Part shown: positions 55,181 through 64,000 of the stretch, in pieces
How positions within the stretch are numbered: position 1 is the first letter of the stretch
Layout: each line of letters opens with the position of its first letter
Origin: Paenibacillus sp. N3.4
Lineage (GTDB): Bacteria > Bacillota > Bacilli > Paenibacillales > NBRC-103111
Assembly (NCBI RefSeq): GCF_008017805.1
Contig: NZ_VRTT01000003.1
Coordinates: forward strand, 62,001 to 126,000
Reading direction: 5' to 3'
Length of the DNA: 64,000 nucleotides
Notes under the pieces: generated by a model
Told to the model about the DNA's origin: nothing
Database searches by the model: none
The model's input: only the letters and a program-made list of their open reading frames with translations
Translations under genes and position numbers: made by a program

Positions 55181-56224
55181 ATGCATAAATTGCGAATGTT
55201 CAATATGAAGTGGCAGCTGCTGGGTTACTTTTTTATTTCCAGTTTACTGACGGTTTCAAGCATTTATATCGTGCTTGAATATTATAAAGAACAATTGAAT
55301 TCCTGGGATTTCAGAATGTGGTTCCTTATTGCCATCCTTGTGGTCTGTTTATCGGTTGGATATGTTGCGACCCGAAGATGGCAGCGTAAAGTGGATGAAC
55401 TGTATCTGGCTATGCTGGAATTGAGCAAAGGGAACTTCTCCAGCCGAATTGAGATGGAGCCTGTTGAACCCTTCTTATATCTGTACGATGCTTTTAATAA
55501 TATGGCTACAGCAGTAGAGAAGCGCGTGCAATTGCTTCAACAATTAGGAGAAGCAGAAGCTGTTCGTGATCAGGAGCTTACGGAAAATGCCGTCATGGAG
55601 GAACGCCGCCGCTTGGCGCGCGACTTGCATGATACGGTGTCACAAGAGCTTTTTGCCATTCATATGTCAGCATCCTCGCTACCCAAAATCTTGGAGAGGA
55701 AACCCGATGCTGCCCCGGCTGTCATGAATCAGCTGATTCAAATGTCGCATCATGCCCAGAAGCAAATGCGGGGACTTATTTCCCAATTAAGACCGATTGA
55801 ACTCAACGATATGAGCTTACAAGAAGCCCTGGAGAAATGGTTTCCGGAATATTGCCGGGCCCATGAACTTCAGGGTCAGCTTGATGTTTCTCTTCATGGC
55901 GCTATTTCGGAAGCGATCGAACATCAGTTCTTTCTTATTATTCAAGAAGGACTTGCGAATGTTGTGAAGCATGCCTCAGCCAAAGAGGTTCGACTGACGA
56001 TCTACGAAAGAGAGCATCAATATGTGCTTCAATTACAGGACGATGGACAAGGCTTTGAGCGTAGCGACATCCCATCTGCTTCTCACGGTTTGTCAACAAT
56101 GAGAGAACGGGCGCAGAAGCTGGGGGGAGAGGTCGAGATCGACAGCAAGCTAGGCTCAGGAACGCGAGTGCGTGTTCGTATTCCCCGTTTTACTGGGCCA
56201 GTCGAGTTTGCTAACCAAAGATAG
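55181..56224 (+). CDS. liaS: LiaS-like sensor histidine kinase
   Basis: This 347-residue membrane kinase has two helices (about 12-32 and 45-65) with an extremely short outside loop, as in intramembrane-sensing kinases. A HAMP region and a HisKA_3 domain with phospho-accepting His150 (RRRLARDLHDTVSQELFAI) follow, then a HATPase_c domain (ANVVKHASAKEVRL, DDGQGF, HGLSTMRERAQKLGG). It phosphorylates the response regulator encoded 14 bases downstream and is restrained by LiaF. Confidence 0.9.
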   Translation: MHKLRMFNMKWQLLGYFFISSLLTVSSIYIVLEYYKEQLNSWDFRMWFLIAILVVCLSVGYVATRRWQRKVDELYLAMLELSKGNFSSRIEMEPVEPFLYLYDAFNNMATAVEKRVQLLQQLGEAEAVRDQELTENAVMEERRRLARDLHDTVSQELFAIHMSASSLPKILERKPDAAPAVMNQLIQMSHHAQKQMRGLISQLRPIELNDMSLQEALEKWFPEYCRAHELQGQLDVSLHGAISEAIEHQFFLIIQEGLANVVKHASAKEVRLTIYEREHQYVLQLQDDGQGFERSDIPSASHGLSTMRERAQKLGGEVEIDSKLGSGTRVRVRIPRFTGPVEFANQR

Positions 56225-56238
56225 AGAGGATATATCCC

Positions 56239-56913
56239 ATGAATAGCGATATTAAAGTAATGATTGTGGATGATCACGATATGGTACGCGTCGGGCTAAG
56301 AACTTATATTTCATTAGAACCGGGTTTGGAAGTGGTTGGAGAAGCCTGCAATGGGCAAGAAGCGTTCGAGAAGCTGAACCAAGAGCTCTTTACTAATTTA
56401 CCGGATGTTGTCCTCATGGACCTTACCATGCCGGTTCTTGATGGTATTGCTGCAACGAAGCTTATTTGCGCTAAGTTTCCTCAAATCCGTGTCATTATGC
56501 TAACCAGTTTTCTTGAAGAAGCCAAGGTGGTTGAAGCGGTGGAATCTGGTGCCATTAGTTATATGCTCAAAACGGTTTCGTCCGACCAACTTATTCATGC
56601 CATTCAGAGTGCTTACCGCGGTATGCCAGTGATGAACTCCGAGGTATCGTTGGCTCTTACAAGGGGGATTCGGCAGCGCAGTGTCGTACCGGAAGAGGAC
56701 GGCTTAACGTCAAGGGAGAAGGAAGTGCTCCTGCTCATTGCAGAAGGAAAGAGCAATAAAGAAATATCAGAAGACCTTTTTATAAGCATCAAAACGGTAA
56801 AGACGCACGTAAGCAATCTTCTAATGAAGTGCGAGCTATATGATCGCACGCAGCTGGCCATTTATGCACACCGCAAAGGATGGGCTCGACAAGCAGGAGT
56901 ATCCGACACATAA
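56239..56913 (+). CDS. liaR: LiaR-like response regulator
   Basis: This 224-residue NarL/FixJ-type regulator has the receiver domain with phosphorylation site Asp61 (VVLMDLTMP) and a C-terminal LuxR-type helix-turn-helix (GLTSREKEVLLLIAEGKS, VKTHVSNLL). It should activate envelope-stress genes. The usual target genes liaI and liaH are not in the window. The start has AGAGGA upstream. Confidence 0.9.
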   Translation: MNSDIKVMIVDDHDMVRVGLRTYISLEPGLEVVGEACNGQEAFEKLNQELFTNLPDVVLMDLTMPVLDGIAATKLICAKFPQIRVIMLTSFLEEAKVVEAVESGAISYMLKTVSSDQLIHAIQSAYRGMPVMNSEVSLALTRGIRQRSVVPEEDGLTSREKEVLLLIAEGKSNKEISEDLFISIKTVKTHVSNLLMKCELYDRTQLAIYAHRKGWARQAGVSDT

Positions 56914-56978
56914 AAATGATATTTTGGCACATTCTATGCGTAAGCAACATTACTATGAGCGCCTAGGGAGTGTCCGAT

Positions 56979-57392
56979 ATGAAACCAATTACCTCATCAT
57001 TAGAGCAAGTGCAAGAGTCTTTCGATAAAGTACGTGACCAATTACACGAATTTAATTTTTCCCTTGGCGGTAATTGGGAGTACGACCATGGTTTTTTTGA
57101 TCGCAATTTGGATGAAGCCAACAAGGTTTGGCTGCGAATTCCTTTTCATGTGATTACCGGAAGAATCGATGGAGACACGGAAGCAACCGATGCCATTGTC
57201 CAGGTAGGGACTCCTTTTGTTCTTAAGCACGTTTATAATGAAGGGCTTGATTATGCAGCGGAAGCGGAAACTTACGGTGCATTAATCGATCAATTTCAAA
57301 CACCTCTCGACCCGGATGCAGAGATAGAAAACAAATGGGTACAAGAAGCAGCAGGTGTGCTCAAAAAGGTAGAACAAGCCTGGGTTGAATAA
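56979..57392 (+). CDS. YugN-like family protein
   Basis: This protein has 137 residues from ATG 56979, eight bases after AGGGAG (a GTG at 56970 is the alternative). The pattern SLGGNWEYDHGFFDRNLD, LRIPFHVITGRIDGD and TPFVLKHVYNEGLD is that of the YugN-like family, small Firmicutes proteins of unknown function. It follows liaR by 65 bases but may have its own transcript. Confidence 0.82.
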   Translation: MKPITSSLEQVQESFDKVRDQLHEFNFSLGGNWEYDHGFFDRNLDEANKVWLRIPFHVITGRIDGDTEATDAIVQVGTPFVLKHVYNEGLDYAAEAETYGALIDQFQTPLDPDAEIENKWVQEAAGVLKKVEQAWVE

Positions 57393-57565
57393 GAACGTGT
57401 CTTTTTTATTGGGGATATGGTTCTTTTTGCCTCTTTTTTACCTCCATTTTATTGTTTTTTAATATTCGTTTAAGGTTGTCAGTGCATGATAGGAACATAG
57501 ACAGCAAGACATTAGCCCTCGCGAACATGCACTTATAACTTTATCTAAAAATGGAGGTAACAAAG

Positions 57566-57771
57566 ATGATGATAATAAAAAAGACTACAGCGACTTTTTT
57601 AAGCCGCAGAACAACGATAGCAATAATGAGAACGAACCTAAGCAGGAAGAAGCTCAAGAGCCTAATAAAGAAAGACCTTCCTACTACTATTCTTATGGCC
57701 CATACAAATCTGGATCCAATGAAAATAATGAACAAGAAGCACTTACAACTTCGGCATCTGGATCAGAAGGG
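57566..57771 (+). pseudogene. htrA: Original 5' end of htrA, out of frame by one base
   Basis: ATG 57566 has an ideal GGAGG eight bases upstream, but reads MMIIKKTTATFL and stops at 57788-57790. The minus-one frame gives DDNKKDYSDFFKPQNN, an acidic, Asn/Glu-rich stretch ending in RPSYYYSYGPYKSG, which joins htrA in frame and is typical of Paenibacillaceae HtrA N-termini. One missing G after the ATG (ATGATG for ATGGATG) explains it. Confidence 0.72.
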
Positions 57772-59154
57772 TTGTCCAGTGTTGAAGTGACGCCACCTAA
57801 AAATTTAAGGCCTTTTAGTTTTCAACCTGAGACAGGTGCTCCTCAAAAGCCAGGTTCGTGGGATCCTCATACGAAGAAACGTTCATCGATGAAGAGCATA
57901 TTCGCGGCCTTCATGGCAGGCGCATTAGTCATAGGTGGGCTAATGTTCAGTGCTGATAAGTATAACTGGTTTACAGGTGGTCAACATCTTGCATCTGGCG
58001 GCTCGCCAACAGCTACTACCGTTAATAACACCAGCGGCAACGGCGGCGAAGTTAAAAATGTAGGTCTGGATGTGGCTCGCCCGAACAATATTGCAGCGAT
58101 AGCTCAAAATGCAGGTCCTGCTATCGTCAAAGTTGAATCTTTGGTAAAAACGAAGCAATCTACGCGCGGAAGTGGCGGCAATTCGCTCTTCGACGACCCA
58201 TTTTTCCGTCAATTCTTTGGCGATAATGGCGGTGGCGGAAGCACGACTCCGAATAACCAACAAGGTTCCGGCAGCGGCGAACTGCAGCCTGCTGGGATGG
58301 GAACCGGCTTTATTTTCGAGAAAACAGGGTACATCCTAACGAATGAACACGTCGTGGATGGTGCCGATGAAATTCAAATTACGGTTGAAGGCTACGATAA
58401 GCCATTTAAAGCCAAATTGCTCGGTAACAGCTACGATTTGGACTTAGCGGTACTCAAAATCGAAGGAGATAAAGAATTTCCGATTCTTCCGCTAGGCAAA
58501 GCTGAGGATGTAAGTGTTGGGGATTGGGTTGTTGCGATCGGTAATCCTTATGGATTCGATCATACGGTAACAGTAGGTGTGCTGAGTGCCAAGGAGCGTC
58601 CGATCAGCATTCCGGATACGAAAGGTACCCGCGAATACAAACATTTACTGCAAACTGACGCATCGATCAACCCTGGTAATTCCGGAGGACCGCTGCTCAA
58701 CCTGAATGGGGAAGTCATTGGTATTAATACCGCTGTTAGCTCCCAAGCGCAAGGTATCGGGTTCGCGATTCCGACAAGTACGATTTCATCCGTTCTTGAA
58801 AATCTCAAAAACAATGTTCAGATTCCTAAAGAACCTGTACCTTACCTAGGCGTAGGTCTACAAGATATTGGTCAAGATTGGGTTTCGGAATTAAAACTGT
58901 CTAATACAGATGGGGCTTTGGTCGGCAGCGTTCAGCGGAAAAGTCCAGCATTCCAGGCAGGTCTGCGTCAATATGATGTTATCGTAGATATCAATGGGAC
59001 AAAGGTGAAAAATTCGCAGGAGCTGATTACCAAAGTACAGGCTACCAAAGTTGGCAGCAAAGTAACATTAGGTCTGATTCGCGACGGCAAGCGGTTGGAA
59101 GTGCCCATTACAGTTGGGGACAAAAATACCTTAACTGACGCAACTGCCAAATAA
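57772..59154 (+). CDS. htrA: HtrA-like membrane serine protease (trypsin domain plus PDZ)
   Basis: The frame from TTG 57772 has 460 residues; the real N-terminus probably began at 57566 (see the separate entry). One membrane helix (IFAAFMAGALVIGGLMFSA, about residues 43-61) puts the catalytic part outside. The triad is His193 (LTNEHVVDG), Asp224 (YDLDLAVLK) and Ser304 (NPGNSGGPL). A single PDZ domain (about residues 355-450) ends the protein. HtrA degrades or refolds misfolded exported proteins. The following two-component system is the likely regulator, by analogy with CssRS-htrA in Bacillus subtilis. If the frameshift is real, translation would rely on a weak TTG site. Confidence 0.88.
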   Translation: MSSVEVTPPKNLRPFSFQPETGAPQKPGSWDPHTKKRSSMKSIFAAFMAGALVIGGLMFSADKYNWFTGGQHLASGGSPTATTVNNTSGNGGEVKNVGLDVARPNNIAAIAQNAGPAIVKVESLVKTKQSTRGSGGNSLFDDPFFRQFFGDNGGGGSTTPNNQQGSGSGELQPAGMGTGFIFEKTGYILTNEHVVDGADEIQITVEGYDKPFKAKLLGNSYDLDLAVLKIEGDKEFPILPLGKAEDVSVGDWVVAIGNPYGFDHTVTVGVLSAKERPISIPDTKGTREYKHLLQTDASINPGNSGGPLLNLNGEVIGINTAVSSQAQGIGFAIPTSTISSVLENLKNNVQIPKEPVPYLGVGLQDIGQDWVSELKLSNTDGALVGSVQRKSPAFQAGLRQYDVIVDINGTKVKNSQELITKVQATKVGSKVTLGLIRDGKRLEVPITVGDKNTLTDATAK

Positions 59155-59203
59155 GGATTTAGTAAAACAACTAGAGATAGAAGATGGTTTGTTTAAGATA
59201 AAA

Positions 59204-59252
59204 GGAAGTGGAGACCCGCGGGCCGCAAGCTTGCAGGCTCTACTTCTTTTTT
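59204..59252 (+). terminator. htrA terminator
   Basis: GGAAGTGGAGACC pairs with GGCTCTACTTC around a GC-rich inner part, followed by TTTTTT. Confidence 0.75.
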
Positions 59253-59311
59253 GCATAGCGGCAATTTTGGATACAATGGTATTATGGTAGTGTAGAGGGG
59301 GTTTTTCGAGG

Positions 59312-60001
59312 ATGAGAGAGAACATTATGGTCATTGATGATGACGAGAAAATCACGTCGATGTTAAGACGTGCACTTGCTTTTGAAGGATATTCGGTCAT
59401 AACGGCTGGCAATGGGCTGGATGGGCTCAAACAAATGCTCGCGACAGAACCAAATTTAATCATTCTGGATGTCATGATGCCTCATATAGACGGCTGGGAA
59501 GTAGTGCGTCGTGTTCGTGAAAGCGGAAGTGAAGTGCCCATTCTTATGCTTACAGCCAAAGATGAGATCGATGACCGCGTCAAAGGTTTGGATCTTGGAG
59601 CCGATGATTATCTGGTCAAGCCGTTTGCGCTTGAAGAGTTGATGGCTAGGGTTCGTGTATTGCTGCGCCGCAGAACAGAAAGACCTGAGCAGCAGACGAA
59701 CAGGTTGACGTATGACAATACGACTCTAGATCTAGATACACGTGAAGTTTTCCGCGATCAGAAGCTGATAGAGTTGACGACGAAAGAGTTTGATCTATTG
59801 CACTTATTCATGCAAAATCCGAAACGGGTATTGTCCAGAGATATTATTATGGAAAAAATATGGGGCTACGACTACAGTGGGGAATCCAATGTCCTTGAGG
59901 TTTATATTGCGCTGCTTCGTCAGAAGACAGAAGAATTCGGACATAAACGCTTAATTCAAACGGTACGGGGAGCGGGGTATGTGCTGAGAGGAGAGTCTTA
60001 A
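59312..60001 (+). CDS. OmpR-family response regulator
   Basis: This 229-residue protein has a receiver domain with Asp53 (IILDVMMPH) and the conserved Lys103 (DYLVKPFA), then a winged-helix DNA-binding domain (ELTTKEFDLLHLFMQNPKR, RTVRGAGYVLRG-like end). It is separated by two bases from the kinase gene, so they form one unit. Position behind htrA suggests secretion-stress control of the CssR kind; this is inferred from context only. Confidence 0.9.
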   Translation: MRENIMVIDDDEKITSMLRRALAFEGYSVITAGNGLDGLKQMLATEPNLIILDVMMPHIDGWEVVRRVRESGSEVPILMLTAKDEIDDRVKGLDLGADDYLVKPFALEELMARVRVLLRRRTERPEQQTNRLTYDNTTLDLDTREVFRDQKLIELTTKEFDLLHLFMQNPKRVLSRDIIMEKIWGYDYSGESNVLEVYIALLRQKTEEFGHKRLIQTVRGAGYVLRGES

Positions 60002-60003
60002 TC

Positions 60004-61497
60004 ATGTCGGTCAGGCTTCGGCTAACGCTTTGGTATTCAGGCATATTAGCTCTTACAATGCTGTTTTTCGGTATTGTGCTCTATTTTTTCTTGAACTACT
60101 TTCTCTATGATCAGATTCGTCAGGACTTAATGGATAATGCGGAGAGTACCTCTTCTCGTATTCAGAAGAGCTTTGCTCTTTCCCAGAAAGGATTAGTTGT
60201 CGATTTAGAATTAGAGAGCAGGGATTTCTATTCCACGAATACTTTTTTGCAATTGTATAATGTAACGCTTAAGAGTCTAAGCCGTTCAGCAAACCTGCAG
60301 CGTTATGATGTCACAATTCCCTTAACAAAGGAAGCTATTGATAAGCTCCAAACGACCGACGGTTTTTTTGAAAAAACGACGGTAGCTCAAGGTCAGGGAC
60401 AAGGGCAAAATTTACTCGTTTATCATAAAGGAATCTACGGTCAGCAAAATGGGGAACAAAAGCTCATTGGTATCCTTCAAGCCGCGGTTCCTATCGGCAA
60501 TTATGAGAAAACATCCGTGACACTGCGCTATACGCTCGAAATTTGGGCGCTGTTAACGATTATCGTAGCAGCCTCATTAGGTTGGTTCCTAGCTAGGAAG
60601 GCGCTTCGCCCCATTGAACGCGTCATTGATGCCGCCAATCAGATCGGAAGCAGCGATGATTTAGAAAAACGTATTTTGTACGACGGACCCAGAGATGAAA
60701 TTGGCCGTTTAACCGATACGATCAACGGCATGCTCTCCCGTATTCAGGTTACCTATATGGAGCTGGATGAAGCCTATCGTGCGCAGAGGAGATTCGTCTC
60801 GGATGCTTCGCATGAGCTGCGTACACCTCTCACTACGATTCGCGGGAATGTGGATCTGCTTGAGAAGATGTGGAAGATGACCTCAGGCAGTACAGAACTA
60901 GCCACACCTGATCAGATGGAGCTCTCGCTTGAAGCGATGCATGATATTGCCGGTGAAGCACAGCGGATGAGCAGACTGGTGAATGATCTTCTGGCTCTTG
61001 CTAGAGCAGATGCAGGTATTCAAATGGAGAAAAAGCAAGTGGAGATGCTGCCGCTCGTTCAAGAAGTGGCAAGAAGAGCCCAATTGCTTGACCATACGGC
61101 GGAGTGGCGGTTAGGTGATCTGACTGCTCTAGAACAAGCGACTGTGCTAGGGAATCGCGACTATTTGCAGCAGCTATTATTTATTTTCATTGAGAATGCG
61201 TTTAAGTATACACCGGTGGGATCGGTAACGCTTGAAACGCTACGAACCGATACATTTATTGGGATCCGGATTTCCGACACGGGAATTGGCATGGACAAGG
61301 AAGACGTCCCTCATATATTTGACCGGTTTTATCGCGCAGATTTATCTCGAGGCTTAACGACAGGTACAGGATTGGGTCTTTCTATAGCCAAATGGATTAT
61401 AGATGAGCACGATGGATCTGTGGAGGTAACGACCCGTAAGGATGAAGGCAGTACCTTTATGATTTGGCTTCCTGCTAACTTTCTTATGTCAGTATAA
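60004..61497 (+). CDS. Membrane sensor histidine kinase
   Basis: This 497-residue protein has two membrane helices (about 12-34 and 178-198) around an extracellular sensor region of about 140 residues with no named fold. HAMP (RKALRPIERVIDAANQIG), HisKA with His270 (SDASHELRTPLTTIRGN) and HATPase_c (NRDYLQQLLF, ENAFKYTP, GTGLGLSIAK) follow. It is the partner of the upstream OmpR-type regulator. The helix-sensor-helix plan fits CssS-type kinases that detect misfolded exported proteins, but other roles are possible. Confidence 0.88.
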   Translation: MSVRLRLTLWYSGILALTMLFFGIVLYFFLNYFLYDQIRQDLMDNAESTSSRIQKSFALSQKGLVVDLELESRDFYSTNTFLQLYNVTLKSLSRSANLQRYDVTIPLTKEAIDKLQTTDGFFEKTTVAQGQGQGQNLLVYHKGIYGQQNGEQKLIGILQAAVPIGNYEKTSVTLRYTLEIWALLTIIVAASLGWFLARKALRPIERVIDAANQIGSSDDLEKRILYDGPRDEIGRLTDTINGMLSRIQVTYMELDEAYRAQRRFVSDASHELRTPLTTIRGNVDLLEKMWKMTSGSTELATPDQMELSLEAMHDIAGEAQRMSRLVNDLLALARADAGIQMEKKQVEMLPLVQEVARRAQLLDHTAEWRLGDLTALEQATVLGNRDYLQQLLFIFIENAFKYTPVGSVTLETLRTDTFIGIRISDTGIGMDKEDVPHIFDRFYRADLSRGLTTGTGLGLSIAKWIIDEHDGSVEVTTRKDEGSTFMIWLPANFLMSV

Positions 61498-61543
61498 TCC
61501 GCTATAATAAGAGGAAATAAGATGACTTAGGCAGGTGGAAGAA

Positions 61544-62500
61544 ATGGAAGTTCTCCGAATATCACCAAGAGGCTACTGTTATGGTGTTGTTGATGCTATG
61601 GCGTTAGCTATGCAAACCGCTAAAAACTTAAATCTTCCCAGACCTATTTATATATTAGGTATGATTGTTCATAATGCTCATGTGACTGATTTTTTCAAAG
61701 AAGAAGGCGTTATTACGTTAGATGGCGATAATCGCCTTGAAATTTTGGAGCAAGTCGAGAAGGGGACTGTTATTTTCACCGCCCATGGTGTATCTCCCGA
61801 AGTTCGCCGCAGAGCCAGAGACAAAGGTTTGACCGTCGTTGACGCTACTTGCCCGGATGTAACACGCACCCATGATTTGATTCGTGAGAAAGTGGCCGAT
61901 GGTTACGAAATTATATATATTGGTAAAAAGGGTCACCCTGAACCTGAAGGTGCTATAGGTGTTGCTCCGGAGCATGTTCACCTGATTGAAAAGCTGGAAG
62001 AAGCTGAGAATCTCAACCTACAGGATAAACGCGTCATTATTACCAATCAAACAACGATGAGCCAATGGGATATTCGTCACATTATGAATCGTTTGTTAGA
62101 GCTTTTTCCTAAGGCTGAAATTCATAACGAAATTTGCCTTGCGACCCAAGTCAGACAAGAAGCTGTAGCTGAACAAGCCAAAGAAGTCGACCTTGTCATC
62201 GTAGTGGGAGACCCCAAAAGTAACAATTCCAATCGCTTAGCGCAAGTTTCAGAGGATATTGCCGGCGTGAAGGCGTATAGAATATCTGATGTCTCCGAAT
62301 TGGACCGTAATTGGTTAACCCATGTACGCAAGGTCGGTGTGACATCGGGGGCTTCGACGCCTACTCCCATTACCAAAGAGGTGATTACCTATTTGGAAAG
62401 CTATGATGCGAAAAATGAAACCAGTTGGGAAATTAAACGTACTATTAATATGAAGAAACTCATTCCTACCGCCAAAACTAAAGCGGCTAGTAGTGAGTAA
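61544..62500 (+). CDS. ispH: 4-Hydroxy-3-methylbut-2-enyl diphosphate reductase
   Basis: This protein has 318 residues from ATG 61544 (AGGTGG upstream). The three iron-sulfur ligands are Cys12 (RGYCYGV), Cys103 ([11 protein letters not shown]) and Cys198 ([12 protein letters not shown]), with the catalytic Glu in the HPEPEG loop near residue 133. It carries out the last step of the MEP isoprenoid pathway. The C-terminal tail of about 35 residues, Lys/Thr-rich, extends beyond the core. The DUF2062 gene follows after 65 bases. Confidence 0.95.
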   Translation: MEVLRISPRGYCYGVVDAMALAMQTAKNLNLPRPIYILGMIVHNAHVTDFFKEEGVITLDGDNRLEILEQVEKGTVIFTAHGVSPEVRRRARDKGLTVVDATCPDVTRTHDLIREKVADGYEIIYIGKKGHPEPEGAIGVAPEHVHLIEKLEEAENLNLQDKRVIITNQTTMSQWDIRHIMNRLLELFPKAEIHNEICLATQVRQEAVAEQAKEVDLVIVVGDPKSNNSNRLAQVSEDIAGVKAYRISDVSELDRNWLTHVRKVGVTSGASTPTPITKEVITYLESYDAKNETSWEIKRTINMKKLIPTAKTKAASSE

Positions 62501-62565
62501 CGACACACTTATTCCACTCGACGGGATTGAGAAACAGCATGCAAAGTGCACAGAAGGTGAAACCT

Positions 62566-63078
62566 ATGAAAGCTCGCTACGACTGGAAAAGCACCAAGCG
62601 TTGGTTTAAGTATAAATACTTGCTTCTTTTACGTGCCAAAGGTGGTCCTTCCAAGGTAGCACGCGGCTTCTCGATTGGCTTATTTGTAGAGATGTTTACC
62701 TTACCTACTGCTGGGTTTGCCTTTGTTCTAATATTCCCTTTGGTTTATTTATTAAGAGCGAATTTACCAGGTGCATTAATTGGTTTTGTTTTTGGCAAAA
62801 TTATTTATATTCCTTTCTCCATTCTTAACAAGCAGGTTGGCGATTGGTTGGTGCCGAAACATTTTAAGTATTATCTGATTCACCATCTGCCCCATATGCT
62901 GTCTAATATTATAAGAAGTGGACTGGACCTGATTGTCGGGGGGATGGTAGTGGGTACTGCACTTGGACTCATTGTTTACTTCCCAGTTATGCTGCTGCTT
63001 CAATATCATTCTAATCGTCGCAAAGAGAAGCGCAGAATTCGTAAAGATGAACTCGCTGCCCCAAAAGCAAATGAATAG
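62566..63078 (+). CDS. DUF2062 membrane protein
   Basis: This protein has 170 residues from ATG 62566 (AGAAGGTGA upstream; the frame to 62527 has no site). It shows the DUF2062 pattern ARGFSIGLFVEMFTLPTAGF followed by hydrophobic helices, then a second pair of helices and a basic tail (RRKEKRRIRKDE). About three to four membrane segments are seen. The family is of unknown function, sometimes attached to glycosyltransferases. It ends at the hairpin at 63089-63116. Confidence 0.82.
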   Translation: MKARYDWKSTKRWFKYKYLLLLRAKGGPSKVARGFSIGLFVEMFTLPTAGFAFVLIFPLVYLLRANLPGALIGFVFGKIIYIPFSILNKQVGDWLVPKHFKYYLIHHLPHMLSNIIRSGLDLIVGGMVVGTALGLIVYFPVMLLLQYHSNRRKEKRRIRKDELAAPKANE

Positions 63079-63088
63079 TAAATAAATT

Positions 63089-63116
63089 AACGCTTGACGA
63101 AAATTCGTCAGGCGTT
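63089..63116. terminator. Inverted repeat between the DUF2062 gene and the DAHP synthase gene
   Basis: AACGCTTGACGAA-aa-TTCGTCAGGCGTT, with a weak T-run. Confidence 0.6.
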
Positions 63117-63222
63117 GTATATTTACTTTAGTGATTAAAAGCGTAACAGCATAAAAGCTTAAAAGCGAACAAGCGTTGATGTGAATAAGTGTTTTAACCC
63201 ATAAATGAGGAGCGTGCGTACC

Positions 63223-64000
63223 ATGATCGCAATTACATCCAACAAAACTTCTGATGAGCGTATTCAAGAAATCGTACAATTTATTGAAAAGCAAGGTGTT
63301 CAAGCTCATGTCTCTAAAGGTGAAGATCGCACCGTTATTGGTATTATTGGTCAAGCAGACCCGAAATTAGCAGAGCATCTGCGTCAAATGTCAGGAGTTG
63401 AGCAAGTCGTGAAAATTTCGAAATCTTACAAATTAGCAAGTCGTGACTTTCATCCGGCAGATACCGTTATCAAAATTAAAGGTGTAGAAATTGGTGGCGA
63501 GCAATTAGTAGTAATGGGTGGGCCTTGTGCTGTAGAAACACCGGAACAAATTGACGAGATCGCTCGCTTGGTTAAAGCAGCAGGCGGTCAAGTTCTCCGC
63601 GGCGGCGCGTTTAAGCCAAGAACAGGTCCTTACAGCTTCCAAGGCGTTGGCGTTGAAGGTTTAATCATGATGGCGGAAGCGGGTAAGAAGCATGGTCTTC
63701 TCACGATTACAGAAGTAATGACACCTGAATACGTAGATGTGTGTGCGCAATATGCCGATATTCTACAAGTAGGCACACGCAATATGCAAAACTTCGATTT
63801 GCTGCGCAAATTGGGGACGATTCAAACGCCGGTTCTGCTTAAGCGTGGTTTCAGCTCCACCTACGATGAGTTCTTGAACGCGGCAGAGTATATCCTTGCC
63901 GGCGGCAATCCGAATGTGATGCTCTGTGAGCGCGGAATCCGTACATTTGAAACGTACACACGGAATACGCTAGATTTGTCTGCGATTCCTGTTCTGAAAC
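63223..64000 (+). CDS. aroF: 3-Deoxy-7-phosphoheptulonate synthase (DAHP synthase, class I beta), 3' end outside the window
   Basis: The open frame from ATG 63223 (GAGGAG upstream) covers 259 residues and is still open at the window end. The first 75 residues form the ferredoxin-like regulatory domain typical of Bacillus and Thermotoga DAHP synthases ([29 protein letters not shown]). The catalytic barrel has [44 protein letters not shown] and LLKRGFSST. It condenses phosphoenolpyruvate with erythrose 4-phosphate, the first shikimate step, and is usually inhibited by aromatic amino acids or prephenate through the N-terminal domain. Confidence 0.93.
   Translation, partial: MIAITSNKTSDERIQEIVQFIEKQGVQAHVSKGEDRTVIGIIGQADPKLAEHLRQMSGVEQVVKISKSYKLASRDFHPADTVIKIKGVEIGGEQLVVMGGPCAVETPEQIDEIARLVKAAGGQVLRGGAFKPRTGPYSFQGVGVEGLIMMAEAGKKHGLLTITEVMTPEYVDVCAQYADILQVGTRNMQNFDLLRKLGTIQTPVLLKRGFSSTYDEFLNAAEYILAGGNPNVMLCERGIRTFETYTRNTLDLSAIPVLK

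Noticed and set aside
57551-57790. 79-residue basic frame at the htrA start
   Set aside because: Its composition is not protein-like, while the minus-one frame gives the typical HtrA N-terminus.
62776-63354. 192-residue minus-strand frame across the DUF2062 and DAHP synthase genes
   Set aside because: It crosses a terminator and two sense genes and has no domain features.

Overview
The window looks like chromosomal DNA of a Gram-positive, endospore-forming Paenibacillaceae member, most likely Paenibacillus or a close relative. The evidence is the sporulation protein YtxC beside thrS, a short gamma-SASP-like peptide, a LiaFSR three-component system, T-box leaders on tyrS and thrS, an S-box before the methionine genes, three C-terminal SLH domains, a GH52 beta-xylosidase, futalosine-route menaquinone synthesis (MqnC) and strong GGAGG ribosome binding sites. 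No rRNA, tRNA, IS element, prophage or CRISPR array was found.

Layout. 1-2.2 kb: a frameshifted secreted S1 protease (minus strand, running off the left edge) and a decayed FN3-type gene fragment. 2.3-8.5 kb: a sugar import operon of two permeases, a solute-binding lipoprotein and cytoplasmic NagZ, followed by a ROK repressor; no ABC ATPase is present. 8.6-11 kb: a MarR regulator, a membrane protein and an NmrA-like reductase. 11-14.4 kb: a 1075-residue protein joining two GT-C glycosyltransferase halves through a discoidin-like module. 14.5-16.1 kb: SsuE-like flavin reductase and a 5'-3' exonuclease. 16.5-27.5 kb: the most unusual region, a giant secreted repeat protein (predicted beta-propeller, 14 InlB/Flg_new repeats, 12 Big_1 Ig domains) split by one missing base, followed by an SLH-anchored partner. 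27.9-33 kb: sugar utilisation (AraC, UxaE, GH52). 33-39.5 kb: small proteins, an HRDC protein, tyrS and corA. 39.6-43.2 kb: SAM riboswitch with metA, metI and metC. 43.3-52.5 kb: mqnC, a diguanylate cyclase, ytxC, thrS, a 3D-domain protein and spore-related small genes. 52.5-64 kb: amtB behind a GlnR/TnrA-like site, liaFSR, a YugN-like gene, htrA next to an OmpR-type two-component pair, ispH, a DUF2062 protein and the start of a DAHP synthase.

How they fit together. The window mixes housekeeping genes (amino-acyl tRNA synthetases, methionine, menaquinone, isoprenoid and shikimate synthesis) with polysaccharide scavenging and cell-envelope surveillance (LiaFSR, HtrA and its neighbouring two-component system, S-layer). 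Three otherwise intact-looking genes (the S1 protease, the giant surface protein and the 5' end of htrA) each appear to lack one base. These are either real phase-variable or decaying loci or sequencing errors, and re-sequencing would decide.
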